A stretch of DNA of 64,000 bases from Pyrrhosoma nymphula. Lineage: Eukaryota > Arthropoda > Insecta > Odonata > Coenagrionidae. Each line of letters starts with the position of its first letter. Within the stretch, counting starts at the first letter, position 1. The notes beneath the pieces are model-generated. The model was not told the origin of the DNA, did not search any database, and saw nothing but the letters and a program-made list of their open reading frames with translations. Shown here piece after piece: positions 33,935 through 45,545 of this stretch. Location: contig OY754331.1 of assembly GCA_963573305.1 (NCBI GenBank), positions 150,903,728 through 150,967,727 on the forward strand, read 5' to 3'. The translations under genes were made by a program, and so were the position numbers.

Positions 33935-36558
33935 AGGTAAATCATCAAATAACATTAGTTTTCCAATGGTTTCGGGGGAGATATATACGTCGTCATGGAT
34001 GATAATTTACTACGGATTTTCGCATAACATCTTGGATTAAATAACTACTTCGTTCGCCCCAAAATAAATCGGAAAATGAAAACTGTTCTTTTTCAGCTTT
34101 TAAATTAGATCGACATAGGATTCCGTTGGGTTACATAATAAGAGAGATTGATGATTGCCCTAGTTTGATAGCACGTCTCTCGCATCCGGCTCATAATCGA
34201 TGGCTACATGACTGCTAAACTGTTCACCCATCAGAGAAAGCCGTTTTCATTTTTTTTCTCCGCCATGATCTCAAAAGAAACATGAGAAAATATAAATTCG
34301 AATAGAGACTTTTAATTTCACTGCCAGCTGAGTAAATGACAAGTGTGCATAATTTCATGAATACACAATCTTTATACTGATTCTATTTTGTGAGCGCTGT
34401 GAGTCGTTTCAAAAGAGTTTATTAAGGTATTAAGTAAGACTAAAAATATATATGGCTGTGATGAATTTAACAAGAAAGATAAGAAAATCTTTAAAAAAAT
34501 TTAAATATCTTGCGTTAATACGAGACTCATAAATTAATATTTTCCAGATCATTAGCCACATTAAGAAACAGACCCCAGGTTATATAGTGAATTATCACCT
34601 TTCAAAATGTGTACAAATTAGATAACAAAATTCCGAAGATAAAATTGTCCATACAATCGTCTTTATTCAAGCAAATGTATTAGAACTCAAGTAACAGGAG
34701 TTCACGTACTGAGACTAAAATAGTTTAAAGTTATAATAAAATTAATTATTCTATTTCGACAATTATTCATTCTCCACCCCCAGTAATAGTATTCTTTCAA
34801 CAGCAGTTCTAAAATATTGGTCAGTATCACAAAATAACTTATCTTTATATTCTAAAATAAATTTTCTCTCATAAGTAATTATGGCAGAGGCGACATGTAA
34901 TCTCGAAAACCTATTTGATCAGTGCCTTATTGTTTATTGATTCATTTATTCCACTTACTTGATTGCTTGGTAACTATTATGATAAAAACACCCTTAACAC
35001 CCGTTTAACAAATATGAAATTGTTGCGCTTTGAAATAGTAGCTAATGAAAAGTATAATTATATGAATCACACACTGTGGAATTGAAGTAGCATTGAATTT
35101 AATGACTATTGCTATAAAAAATGTGAGAACAAATGAGCATGATACAACTATGCGTAAACTTCATCATAATTTTGACAACTCATATTTACACATAATAGAT
35201 CTAGTTTATTTTTATCGAATACAAAATTTTATTCATTTACAAAGATTGATGATGCAATGTACAAATATGTGATTCGCATACATCGGAGCAAAGTGTAACG
35301 ACTACTGCCATTTAAAAACGTATGCATGAACGATATGTCACGGTGCCACGAAAATAATGCAATTCCATCAAGCTTAATTAATCATTTCATCAGTGTTTCC
35401 CATTAATATCGGGTAGTCTAAAACTAGTAATATTCTAATCAAATATCTCATTACGGCGTGAAATAATAAACAAATATTTAAGCAGGAATTTATATCTGTT
35501 GTCATGACAAGTTGTCACCTTAATGTTTTGCAATGAATAGCATTTAGATTTAACTGAAAGCGTATCGATTAGCTGAACTATTGGCACAATAAAAATTCCA
35601 TCCTCCCGGCAAAGAAAGATGACGCACCTTGAAAACTTTCATCTCCCTGCAGCAGTATTACTCTTCTTATCCCTTCTGATTTCCTTCCTATAATCCGTTT
35701 CCCCACTCACCCCTAATAAGGGTAAATTGAGATTTCACCCAGGCGCCGCAGTTGAAGCATTTGAAGAGAGCGAAAGGAATTTGGCCGGGAAGGAAGGAGA
35801 AGATATGGAGATGGTCATGGTCTGGAGAATTTGACGCAGAAAGCACTAAAAAAATGGAGGTGGTATGAAATTTATCTGGGTAAGTGGAGAGAAAGGAAGC
35901 AGTAGGGAGGGAAAAACAAATGATTTACGCAGAGAAAAGAAGATCATCGCGAAGAAATATGCAAAAATAATACAATATTCACTTGAATACAGTAAAACAT
36001 AAATGATAACGCTTTTTAGCATAAACATATAATGATGATTTTTGCGATCAAGCGATTTTCATTGCAGTTTTTAGGTTTTCATTTGCTTGTTATTAAATAT
36101 GCTAGCAACCCATTTTTTACTATTTTCCATTCATTTCGATTGCACAAATGATAATGTACGTATTCACGCGCATCCAACGGACTGACAATTTCACTAAAAT
36201 CTCTCTTTACGAGGCAATAAGGGATCTTCATTGCAAGGAATAAAAAACTGGGCCCTGGGGTGAGGAAGAGGTTATTAAAGTGGAACCTCTCCACCGTATT
36301 TCAATAAAAGTACGGCATTTGCCACAGTAAGGAATTAACTCGGTATATTTGGCGTAAAGTAAATTCTACTATTTTTACTGAAAACAGCAAATACTCTGTT
36401 ATTAGGGCATCATTGCGCCAAAAAACTACGGTTAAAATAAGTTCATTCTGACCGTCAAAATGGACTTAAATATTTTAAGGTTCGCTTTCAATCGAATCGA
36501 ACAAATAAAAGGCTTCAAACAATTATATTCCTCGAAGTTGTCACACTCTAATGAATTT
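33935..36558. other. no gene recognised
   Basis: AT-rich and featureless apart from a purine-rich patch at 35760-35940. Minus-strand open frames of 60-71 codons at 35846-36294 show no motif. Confidence 0.45.
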
Positions 36559-36616
36559 GGTGAGGTTAGGGGAGGGGGAAAGGTTAGGGGGGGGGGTGAG
36601 GTTAGGACTAGGGGGA
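36559..36616 (+). repeat. G-run block with GGTTAG words
   Basis: Contains GAGGTTAGGGGAGGGGG, then AGGTTAGGGGGGGGGGTGAG, then GTTAGGACTAGGGGG. At least four G-runs of four or more within about 55 bases satisfy the general G-quadruplex pattern. The GGTTAG words resemble the arthropod telomere unit (TTAGG) but are not in a regular array, so this is not a telomere. Confidence 0.75.
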
Positions 36617-38270
36617 AAAATCGGAGGTCAGAATGGAATGGATGGACCGGGGGAAAAAGAAGAGCTTCCCAAGGCGATGCGTACATCTTAGAGTGAGAGA
36701 GAAAAACTGAAAACGGATTGCGCGTGGAGAGGAGGAAGTGTGGCCTCTGTGGAATGGGGATGGACGGCTGCGAGAGAGAGGGAAGGTGAGGAAAAACCCC
36801 GGCAGCTGGATTTGTTCGCCAAAACACGGGTACGGATTAAGATGGATTAGGGATGTTCTGAGAGCGTGCGAAGAAATTGGGAAGAGAGCACTGAGTGTAA
36901 GGGCGATAGGTAGATGAAGAGAAAGAGAAACTAGAATAACGTAATTCAAAGCGATAGATCAGGCACGTTTCAGGAAACAGGGTGGATTAAAAGGAAAACC
37001 CTGTCGTCAGGAGAAGGGGGTTAAGCGTGGAGTACGACGAAAACATGGGGAGGAGTAAGGTAAGGAGAGAAAGGAACAACGAGGCAGTGAAGAGGATTAG
37101 TCGTAAGAGAAACAGTGAGAAGGGCAGGCCCTACCTTCCAAGTCCACACCCCACTAGCTTCGATATAATCAGCATTTTGTTCGGCAGTTCAGCCGTATTT
37201 TCACAAGACGTTTTTCTGCTGCGCTTAGTGTTATATTTTGGACCAATCTGCGCATTTTTCACGATTTACATGTGTTTTTCCACAATAAAATGTGTGAAAG
37301 CATCTGCATCCAGATAAGTGTGGTGCAATCAGAAGACTACAATGCTTTTATGTTTGTGGAATTTCAGAGAGTATATGACGAATCTTTAGAAAAGTTTTAC
37401 CATTGATCGTGATGATTTCTTTCACTACCTTCTAATGTTTTATCACAAAGGCATAATAAATAGCAGGAATATGGTCATTTATTCTTCAACTGGCAGTACT
37501 AAGGTTTTAGCGAAGTACCTGATGAAAACGTACACAGAAGAGCCCGGCTCATAAATTTAGTTGTTGGTATTAAGTAGTACCACCATGGATACGGGGAAAT
37601 TGTCGTATGATTCAGTTCTCAATGAACCCAAGTTGTCACAACACCAGGCTCCACGCAAGGAATCGCTCTGGAGAAAACCATTACGTGCAATACAATCTAA
37701 GGGGACGAATTTGAGCTTCCCTAGCGTTTGAGGGCGCGTATTAATGGGTAAGTGATCGATCGTGTCCCACAGTACGTGCCAAGGATACATTGTCATGGAA
37801 ACTTTCCATTCACAACCCCGAACCCATCCCCTCTGTTAGGCTTTTTCAATTATTTCCGCTCCGAGTTGAAAAAACCGATACGTTTGATACAGTGACAATT
37901 TTGGAATTTGCAGTGGGGATAAGCCCACTCGGCTGGTTTAAAGTATCGAAACCTTCGTGCCTCTCCCCACCTCTCCCCCATCCCTTGGCACTTCGGACGT
38001 GAGGGTTGTTTTGACGCTTATCGCTCCGAGATCACACAAGCAAGCCAAAAATTTCATACCTCCACTGATGAGGAGATGAGAGGTTTTTCCCGTCATTTTT
38101 TTCACATATTTTTCTCCCTATCTCTGCTTTTATGAACATTTTTACGCTTCTGGGATAAGAGTTGCCAAAAATCGAATTTCAAAGATCATCAAGGACGCCT
38201 AAAAAATAATTCCTCGGTGCGTGTATTACCAAATTTTGCGAAATTCCATCAAAGGATCTCGAAAATGGTA
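36617..38270. other. no gene recognised
   Basis: Purine-rich on the plus strand up to about 37110, then ordinary AT-rich sequence. Open frames of 78-131 codons within the purine/pyrimidine-biased part are compositional artefacts. The minus-strand frame at 37557-37796 (79 codons) has balanced composition but no recognised motif. Confidence 0.4.
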
Positions 38271-38877
38271 GACAAATATTTGCATATTTTCCACACAAAA
38301 TATCCAATCAGACATTCAGAAAAATGATACAGTCCTTGCGGTTCTTGAGATTTACGCTAGATTACGGCTCAGACCAGAAGATGAACCATTTCTGCAGATT
38401 GAGTGGAGAAATAATATCTAAAGTTGACAATTGGAAATCAGAATAACGATTGATTTGGTTTGCTTAGCACTCCTTCACTTCACTATGATATTGAGAACCA
38501 ACCTTTGTGAAATATCAGCTACATATTATCGAATGCTATCGAAGACATTCCTTAAACAATTATCTTGACTCTGTGACAAATATTTGCATATTTTCCACAC
38601 AAAATATCAAATCAGACATTCAGAAAAATGATACAGTCCTTGCGGTTCTTGAGATTTACGCTAGATTACGGCTCAGACCAGAAGATGAACCATTTGTGCA
38701 GAGGGAGTGGAAAAATTTATCTAAAGTTGACAATTGGAAATCAGAATAACGATTGATTTGATTTGCTTAGCACACCTTTACTTCACTATGATATTGAGAA
38801 CCAACCTTTGTGAAATATCAGCTACATATTATCGAATGCTATCGAAGACATTCCTTAAACAATTATCTTGACTCTGT
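38271..38877 (+). repeat. recent tandem duplication, ~304-bp unit
   Basis: 38271-38574 and 38575-38877 are direct head-to-tail copies, differing at roughly a dozen positions plus a one-base length change (period 304 then 303). Both begin GACAAATATTTGCATATTTT and end ATTATCTTGACTCTGT. In the second copy a plus-strand open frame (38507-38749, 80 codons) crosses the junction and contains EIYARLRLRPEDEPF. The first copy has the same words with different breaks, so coding is doubtful. Confidence 0.95.
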
Positions 38878-39241
38878 GACCTTCGGCGCGTTTTGATATT
38901 TTAAAAAAGTTTGAAAAACGTAGTTCGTAACGCTTTTATAACGTAAGCCAGGGAGAAATCTGAGAACACGATCTGCATGTATACTGGGATGAGCAACGAA
39001 AAGACAGATAATTTTAAACATGAAGAGCTGTCAAATTAATCGACTGTGGTGATACTTTGTGGAAAATGAAGATAGAATTCATTGTTACAAAAAACACTGT
39101 ACAAAATTCCACTAATTATTTTTAATTTTGTCGATCGGTTTCGACGTCCAAAGTGTCCAAACGCATTATTTAATTCTACTCGGCACTTCGCAGTTAGCAG
39201 TTGGTGCTCGCATATGCTCGCATTGTTCCAGGTTGGCTGGG
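38878..39241. other. no gene recognised
   Basis: Short AT-rich spacer between the tandem duplication and the first MITE copy. Nothing recognised. Confidence 0.4.
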
Positions 39242-39554
39242 GGTTGTGTTTAAAACGTTCAAGATAATTCCGATCACGTAATTAAGTAGTAACGTGGTAC
39301 AGTAATGAACTGTTCGAGATTTTTGTGTGCTTGAACCTTTCGTATGGATAACTTAATATTCTTCCAAAACATTATTTCTTGCGTCTCTACTCAGGATTTT
39401 TAAGACGATCAACAATATTACGGTGATAAAAACTCAATCGGAAAGACTGCGCGAGATTTTCTTACACACCTAAATCCTGAACCGTTCGTTATTGCACCAC
39501 GTGACTCATAAATAACATGATCAAAATTATCTCGAGCTTTTCAGACACTCCCCC
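39242..39554. mobile_element. TIR element (MITE), copy 1 of a two-copy family
   Basis: The left end reads GGTTGTGTTTAAAACGTTCA, then AGATAATTCCGATCACGTAA, and leads into GTAACGTGGTAC. The right end is the inverted version, with CACGTGACTCATAAATAACATG and CGAGCTTTTCAGACACTCC. The arms are about 70 bp. The internal part (GGATAACTTAA, TTGCGTCT, AATCGGAAAGACTGCG) matches the copy at 56307-56627. The flanks TGGCTGGG and CCGCTGGG could be an 8-bp target duplication with two changes, which would fit hAT. No coding capacity. Confidence 0.82.
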
Positions 39555-42500
39555 CCGCTGGGATCGATCACAATCGCACTTATATCCAAAAACAGCCTAA
39601 CACACTTTAATGTGCTGTACAAGGTCAGACTGCGCACATGCCAACACCTCCTTAAAAGGGAGTTAGTACAATGTCGCGCATTAATTTAAATGGTATCATA
39701 TTATTTCACATGAAACATATGAACCAATTTTATACAGCGAAAAAAATGTAAACACATTCACCCTGGCCATTATGAGAGCTCCATTAAATCTATCTCTCAA
39801 GAGTATATAAATCTTCATAAGGTAACAATACATTAGGAAATTTTTAGCAGTTCCTCAACGGATACGCTTTATAAGAATATATCACGCGGAGCTTGAAAAT
39901 TATATCTGATATAACAAGACATATTAGTTCCACAATGTGACATTTTAAAAACCATTATTTTTCCATCCCCACATTGAAATAGAAAAAGAGACTTATTGTA
40001 GTAATCGATTCCCACTAATGGAGTATATTTCCACCTCACTCTCATAAAATCATTTGAGTTTCTGTTCTTTATTAGTGGGTACTACCTGTGCACCTAGGTA
40101 TGTTAAAAATAAATTTTGCAACACATAAATTAAGATAATGAAATATTCCTAACGAGCTAATAGGTTAAAAACTGACATTCCTGAATTTTAATTTCAAGAA
40201 TAAAATAACTTCTAAAAGAAATAAGTTATGTATGGTATTAAATTATTCATTGCTCTTTGGTCTAGATCTTTACGTAAGTTATATTTTAATCTTACAGTTT
40301 GCTATGAATATTTCATTTTCCATTATACAAAAAGAAGTGTTTGCTTCCAATATTACGTGATTTTTTTGTTATCTTATCACTTAAAGTAACACAAGCATTA
40401 CGGAAGACAGGAAAAAAACACATTTTTCTTATTCTTCAGAAAACTAAATATTATATTAAAAAGGCAAGCGGTGTTAAAAAATCCTTGAATTCACGCAGAA
40501 ATAAATAAGAAAGGAGGAAAATAAAACCGTTTCGGCACCTTTTTTCAGAGAAAAGGAAAACCTCTTCGGATCCCTTTTCACATTGTAATTTATAATTCCG
40601 ATCAATCATTAGCGTCTTTTACTTTATTTTAGCTGAAACATTTCCTTTCACCTATATATCCCCACTTTCCTCGATTCAAGATTCCTTAATGCATTCCAAC
40701 ATTTTTCTTACTGATATCAACCCCGATCCATCCCCATTTATTCTCGACAACTATCGGAAAATTCTACTATACGAATGAAATAAATAACAGTTAGTCATGC
40801 ATACCTGAAACTTAGATAAAAAAGAATGCCAAATACGACCGTCTACATGGACTATTTATGCGCAGCGTCTGAGGCTGTTGGGAAAATTAATTATTCCTAC
40901 TATCTCGACCATCAGCTTTAAAATATAAGGAGCTCAGCTCGCTTCAGACACTTCAGTTCAGGACAATCCTATTCATTGGCTCCATTTCAAAAGTTTAAGC
41001 CATCGTAATGCCCCTCGATATTTCAACGGTCAATCTTTAACACCATTCCTATCTCATCCTTCGCCTACCCCTCCAACTTCTTACTTTCTCTTCCCTCTTC
41101 TTCGATTGGCACATTGATAATGTCCTTATAACTTTGAATTCTCCACCCAATTTCCTGAGTCTTCTCCTTTCCCCAATCGCCATAGTACTTAGGGAAACCG
41201 AAAGAAATCATCTTCGGGCAATTACGAGGTATTGGAAACAAGCCAACGTTCTCCGAGGGTTCGCAAGGATTGACTCCCACTTGGTCGTCTCGTGACGCAG
41301 CTGGCCCAAAAGGATCAGGGAGCGCTCCAAATTAATCAGTCGACTACTTTTCTTTTGCCAATTCTACGCACATCACAAGCTTTGATTAAAACTTTTCCTC
41401 TGTCCCCGTTCTCCCGCTGGACTCTTCACGACAACGTCCGCGCATCTCACGGGACTTCGAAGTCAACTGAGACTGTCTATAAATCACTCGAACCGCAAGA
41501 AATGTCCTCATGAACGTCCGAAGACGCACTTTTGAAGGAATTTGCGACTAAGTGCGCCAGTGGCTCTTAGAATGCCCGCTCTGGAACCGCCAGAGGCTTG
41601 GATGTTGAAAGGTGGCGAATACTATCTATAAAGATCAGAGCACGGAAATTCACTAGTTTCACATCGATTAAGAAGATATCGCACTTTACCCATGGAAATG
41701 ATTCAACACACAAGAAAACCCGTCAAATATTTTGAAATACGGTTAAATAAAAGTAAATATATAACCACTTTAGGAGGGATGCGAAATTCACAAGGCCACC
41801 GCTGGATATTCGAAGAGGACATGCACGTTAAAGTTAGATTCTAGGACAATAAGTATCCAATTGTTCAGGTAAAAACGAGTTAAATAATGATAGGCCCACA
41901 CGACACCTGTGGAACAGATAAAAGCGAGTTATTTAGAGAAATACACTTTCGAAGAGATAGGTACCAATATTTCTTCTCCTGACGCACCATTAATTACATT
42001 TAGAAACATTAATTACATATTAAAAACATTAATTATCCGAAAAAACATCATATTTTGTTCGTTGGGTATTGATAGGTCAATATTTGAGAAAGAATATGTT
42101 TGGTAAGGAGGAAAGGCAGATAGAAACCTGCTATAGGCATTATCCTGTTAAAAATGAATGTCACAATGGCGCCATCAATTTTTTGTGCCACCAGACGGAC
42201 GGAGTAAAACACTTGAAGTGTTCTCAACACACAGAACTCAATTGAGTTCATGATTCCAGAGAATAATTTCCACCAATTACGGGATTAGATTCTTTTGGAT
42301 GGGAAGCCATAACTCCTTAAACAACCACATTTATCATCGTCTATTATGCCTCCCAAATGTTTTTTTTTTCCTTTCCCTTCCCTCCTTCACGTCTGGCATA
42401 AGATCATCATCAACTACAAGCCCTTGCGGTGGCACTATGGTACGGACGGTATTACGAAGATATCAGGGTAGACCTTCAACATCTCGTAGCAGTTTTTAAT

Positions 42501-44290
42501 TATAAAACCGCAAAAAGAGGAGGCTTTCGTATCTTCACGGTAATCGACACGGTGAGTGCAGGAGATTGGGTTAGGGTACGACCCCGCATGACTGCCCACA
42601 CATCTTTCCTCAGAGTCGACAATTTGACCACCTGTTCCCACATTCTCTCCTCATGAGAGAGGGCTGTTAAACGCGATCCGGCCGCTTAAACCTCGGCCCG
42701 AGACACTATCCCTATCTCGGAGAAGAAATTTCATCAGTCGTGAAGCTCAGAGAAAAAATAGAGCGATTGGAGAGCGTTAGCTGGCAATATACTCATGGCA
42801 GTCATCAAGAGGTCGCCGTCTGGTGTGAGGAGAGGGTCAGTGCCAGGGGCCTGGAGTCAAATGCCATCCCCACGTCTAGAGGAGAGAAGTATTCTCGGTC
42901 TATTGGCCAAGAGCACCGAACTCTCATAAAATCGAACCCACTACGAGGAGAAACGGAAGAATTGATTGCAGGAGATTTAGTGCTACGAAGTCACGCGTAA
43001 GTGTTCACCTGAAGAATGGAAAAAGAAGTAGAAGAAAAGGAGACCGAAAGTTCAATTCATCTCCGCATCGAAGAATTGGAGGGAAGCGGTGTTTCTGCAC
43101 AAGGATTCCTTCCTATTCGTTCCCGGGAATATTGACGATTTCTATCGCCCGAATTCCGAGAGAAGTTGGCCGGGATATAAGGATAACTGCTCATTCAAGA
43201 AAATACTTAACTAGAAAGTATGCATTTTAACAAACGCTAAAATATAACATACTGCGAGGAAAAGTGATACTATTTATCGGAGGTAAAGTGACCCTGTTTC
43301 GCATCCTGGGTAAGGGAAGGTTTAGTCAGGAAACTCCGGTCGACCACTCATTAGGAATTTATTGTCTTCATATTTCAAATTGAATCACACACTGGCTACG
43401 TGTCGAGATTACTCCTCCTTTACTGCGAATTTGCAGACAAATAGTCGATGATGAATAAAATGTAAATTAATAAAGATAACAAGAATTCTAGACGAAGAGG
43501 AATCCCCGGTCTCGATTTCGGATGGTACTTAAATTCCTGGTTTAGGGAACACTGTAGGGTAGGTTCGTCCAGATATGCATGGATAGGATTTTTAGGATAC
43601 GTAGGAAAACGTGGAGGCATATAGGCAGCATTGGATCCAAAGTCATACGCCAAGTCCGAAGAACGGAGTACCGACAAATATTTGGTGGAACTTTCTCGGC
43701 TTTTGGTGATTAAATGACTAATGATCTGGATATCGCCACGAATAACTGTTAAGATTCGCTCGACGCTTCGGTTCGGGAAATATTTCAAGGGTAGAGACCC
43801 ACTGCCGATTTTGTTGAACCTTTCTTTACATATTTATATCTTTAAGATATTTTTATTGGTGGTAAGTTCATATTGGAACGATGGAAGTTTGGAGGCTACA
43901 GTCTCCTCCGACTTCCCCCGCCCTAACGTCCTTCACTAAATATTTCTTCCAATCGATGGAATCTCACCAATATTTACGCGTCGATTAATAGATAATTATT
44001 TGTAGTAGGTACCTAAATTATAGAGAAACTACGCGCAATGTATGCAAGTAACATTGGAAAAGCGAAAAATAATCAAAAATCTATTTCCTACCGAATGTTG
44101 TTAATCAGATTCACTAAGACCAAACATACATTTTAAATCCAAAATCGGTAAAGAACCGTAGATAACTGGAAATTATTTATAATTACTGACTTATACTCTA
44201 CGGTTGATTGATTTTTCTCAGGGTTTGATGGCTGTATCATCTTGAAAAATGTTTGAATTTAATTATGTGCATTTCCAAACCATACTTTAA
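39555..44290. other. no gene recognised
   Basis: AT-rich to 41000, then mixed. Open frames worth naming: 42740-43000 plus (86 codons, charged) and 43420-43788 minus (122 codons, with NRSVERILTVIRGDIQII and PPRFPTYPKNPIHAYLDEP). Neither has a motif I recognise. Around 41990-42040 a CATTAATTAcAT word recurs three times at about 20-bp spacing. A stretch at 41550-41610 reads LLECPLWNRQRLG and faintly resembles LINE C-termini, but is too short to call. Confidence 0.4.
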
Positions 44291-44400
44291 ATGGTATTCA
44301 GACTTTTGGTTCTGCGATTAATTATTTAGTAATAAGCAACAGTTTCGCCGTGCTATGCTTCCGGCTTCGTCGGGATTTTAAGAGAAACAATGGTGTTTTT
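44291..44400 (+). repeat. left inverted terminal repeat of the Penelope-like element
   Basis: Inverted match to 45437-45545 with about ten differences. It contains a hammerhead-like word on the minus strand (44342-44373): CCGACGA, one A, GCCG, an 11-base loop, CGGC, then GAAAC. Confidence 0.85.
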
Positions 44401-44423
44401 TATTTCATGAGAACGGAGAAATA

Positions 44424-45345
44424 TATGAGCAAAGGGCTATGGAGTCTCCTCTTTCTCCTGTTATCGCCATCCTATGCATGGAAACATTTGAAAAAGAAGC
44501 GTTAAACAACTTTGACCATCACTCAATAATTCGGTTAAGATACGTTGACCATACATTCGTCGTTTGGCCACATGGAAAAAAGATACTCGAGGAGTTCTTA
44601 TTACATCTGAACAGTCAGCATCCTTCGATCCAGTTCACGATGGAAATCGAAAAAGACGATGGGACACTTGGACATATTGTGTACAGAAAGAAGACTCATA
44701 CCGATCGATACCTTCACGCACGCTCACACCACCATCCACAACAGAAGGTTTCTATTATCAAGACCCTGTTTGATCGCGCAGGAAAAGTTTCCGATCTTGA
44801 TTCCATCACACGAGAAATACACCATTTGAAGAAGGAATTAAACAATAATGGGTTTAGTAACAAATTAATTGAAAGAGTGACATAAAAAAACCTAAAGAGA
44901 AGGAGACTCCTAAACCTCTGGAATATGTTATGCTGCCTTCCATTGCGGGTACAACCGATCGCATTGGTAGAATAACGAAAAAGTATAACATAATCACACG
45001 ATGCAACACTATCTCCAGAGTACGACATCATCTACGAGGAACTAAAGATCCATTGCCACCCACAATGTATGAGGGTGTGTACGAACTTCTCTGCAGTTGT
45101 GGTAGATCATATGTGGGGCAAACCAAGAGAGCAATTGGATGCCGATTAAAAGAACATGAACGTGCAATCCGGAAGAAAGACTGGTCACTCTGCCGTGGCT
45201 GAGCACACTACGTTAGAGGAAGGTCACGTCATTGACATCGAGACGGCAAGAGTGCTACACAAAGAAAGCAGTTACTTTCCGCGACTCATAAGGGAGGCGA
45301 TTTAAATAGAAAGAAAGACCAAATAATATCAATAGAGAGGATAGT
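44424..45345 (+). pseudogene. Penelope-like RT (C-terminal part) and GIY-YIG endonuclease
   Basis: The open frame from 44424 reads YEQRAMESPLSPVIAILCME, then RLRYVDHTFVVWPHG (the YVDD catalytic motif altered to YVDH), LLHLNSQHPSIQFTMEIEKD, DGTLGHIVYRKKTHTDRYLH and SIIKTLFDRAGKV, ending at 44885. The usual LPFLDVL segment between EKD and DGTLG is missing. After a frame change, KPLEYVMLPSIAGTTDRIGR leads to GVYELLCSCGRSYVGQTKRA and GCRLKEHERAI. One more frameshift near 45175 leads to HSAVAEHTTLEEGHVIDIET and SYFPRLIREAI. GVY, YVG, the Arg of GCRLKEH and AVAEH are all in place, so the endonuclease is better preserved than the RT. The N-terminal RT half is absent. The copy is dead but informative. 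Confidence 0.88.
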
Positions 45346-45436
45346 TATAAACTCCATTATACCTGGAAGAGACTTCTTCGAAATTAAGTCTTTACTTATC
45401 AAAATCATCAACTGCTGGAATTCTTTATTTATTTTT

Positions 45437-45545
45437 TAAAGACCATTGTTGTTCTTAAAAGCCCGACGAAGCCGGTAGCATAGCACGGCGAAACTATTGT
45501 TTAATACTAAATAATTAATCGCAGAACCAAAACCCTGAATACCAT
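45437..45545 (-). repeat. right inverted terminal repeat of the Penelope-like element
   Basis: Inverted copy of 44291-44400, ending CTGAATACCA. The hammerhead-like word here is on the plus strand (45463-45494): CCGACGA, A, GCCG, GTAGCATAGCA loop, CGGC, GAAAC. Confidence 0.85.

Larger units (their letters stand above)
44291..45545 (+). mobile_element. Penelope-like retroelement, 5'-truncated, bounded by ~108-bp inverted repeats
   Basis: Left end 44291-44400 and right end about 45437-45545 are inverted copies. Both contain TGGTATTCAG, TTGGTTCTGCGATTAATTAT, AGTTTCGCCGTGCTATGCT and CCGGCTTCGTCGGG. Between them is a truncated RT followed by a GIY-YIG endonuclease, the diagnostic Penelope-like order. 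Terminal repeats in inverted orientation are a known configuration for these elements. The right end is at the expected distance after the coding region. The left end abuts the RT truncation directly, so the 5' half of the element is absent. No clear target duplication was found. Confidence 0.85.

Noticed and set aside
36559..36616. Telomere or subtelomere
   Set aside because: The TTAGG-like words are irregular and isolated; there is no tandem array.
36432..36949. Minus-strand frames of 113-131 codons
   Set aside because: They are translations of the purine-rich block and G-run region; the composition is explained by the tract.
41520..41620. LLECPLWNRQRLG, similar to the C-terminus of some LINE proteins
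   Set aside because: Fewer than 20 codons with no second motif, so chance cannot be excluded.
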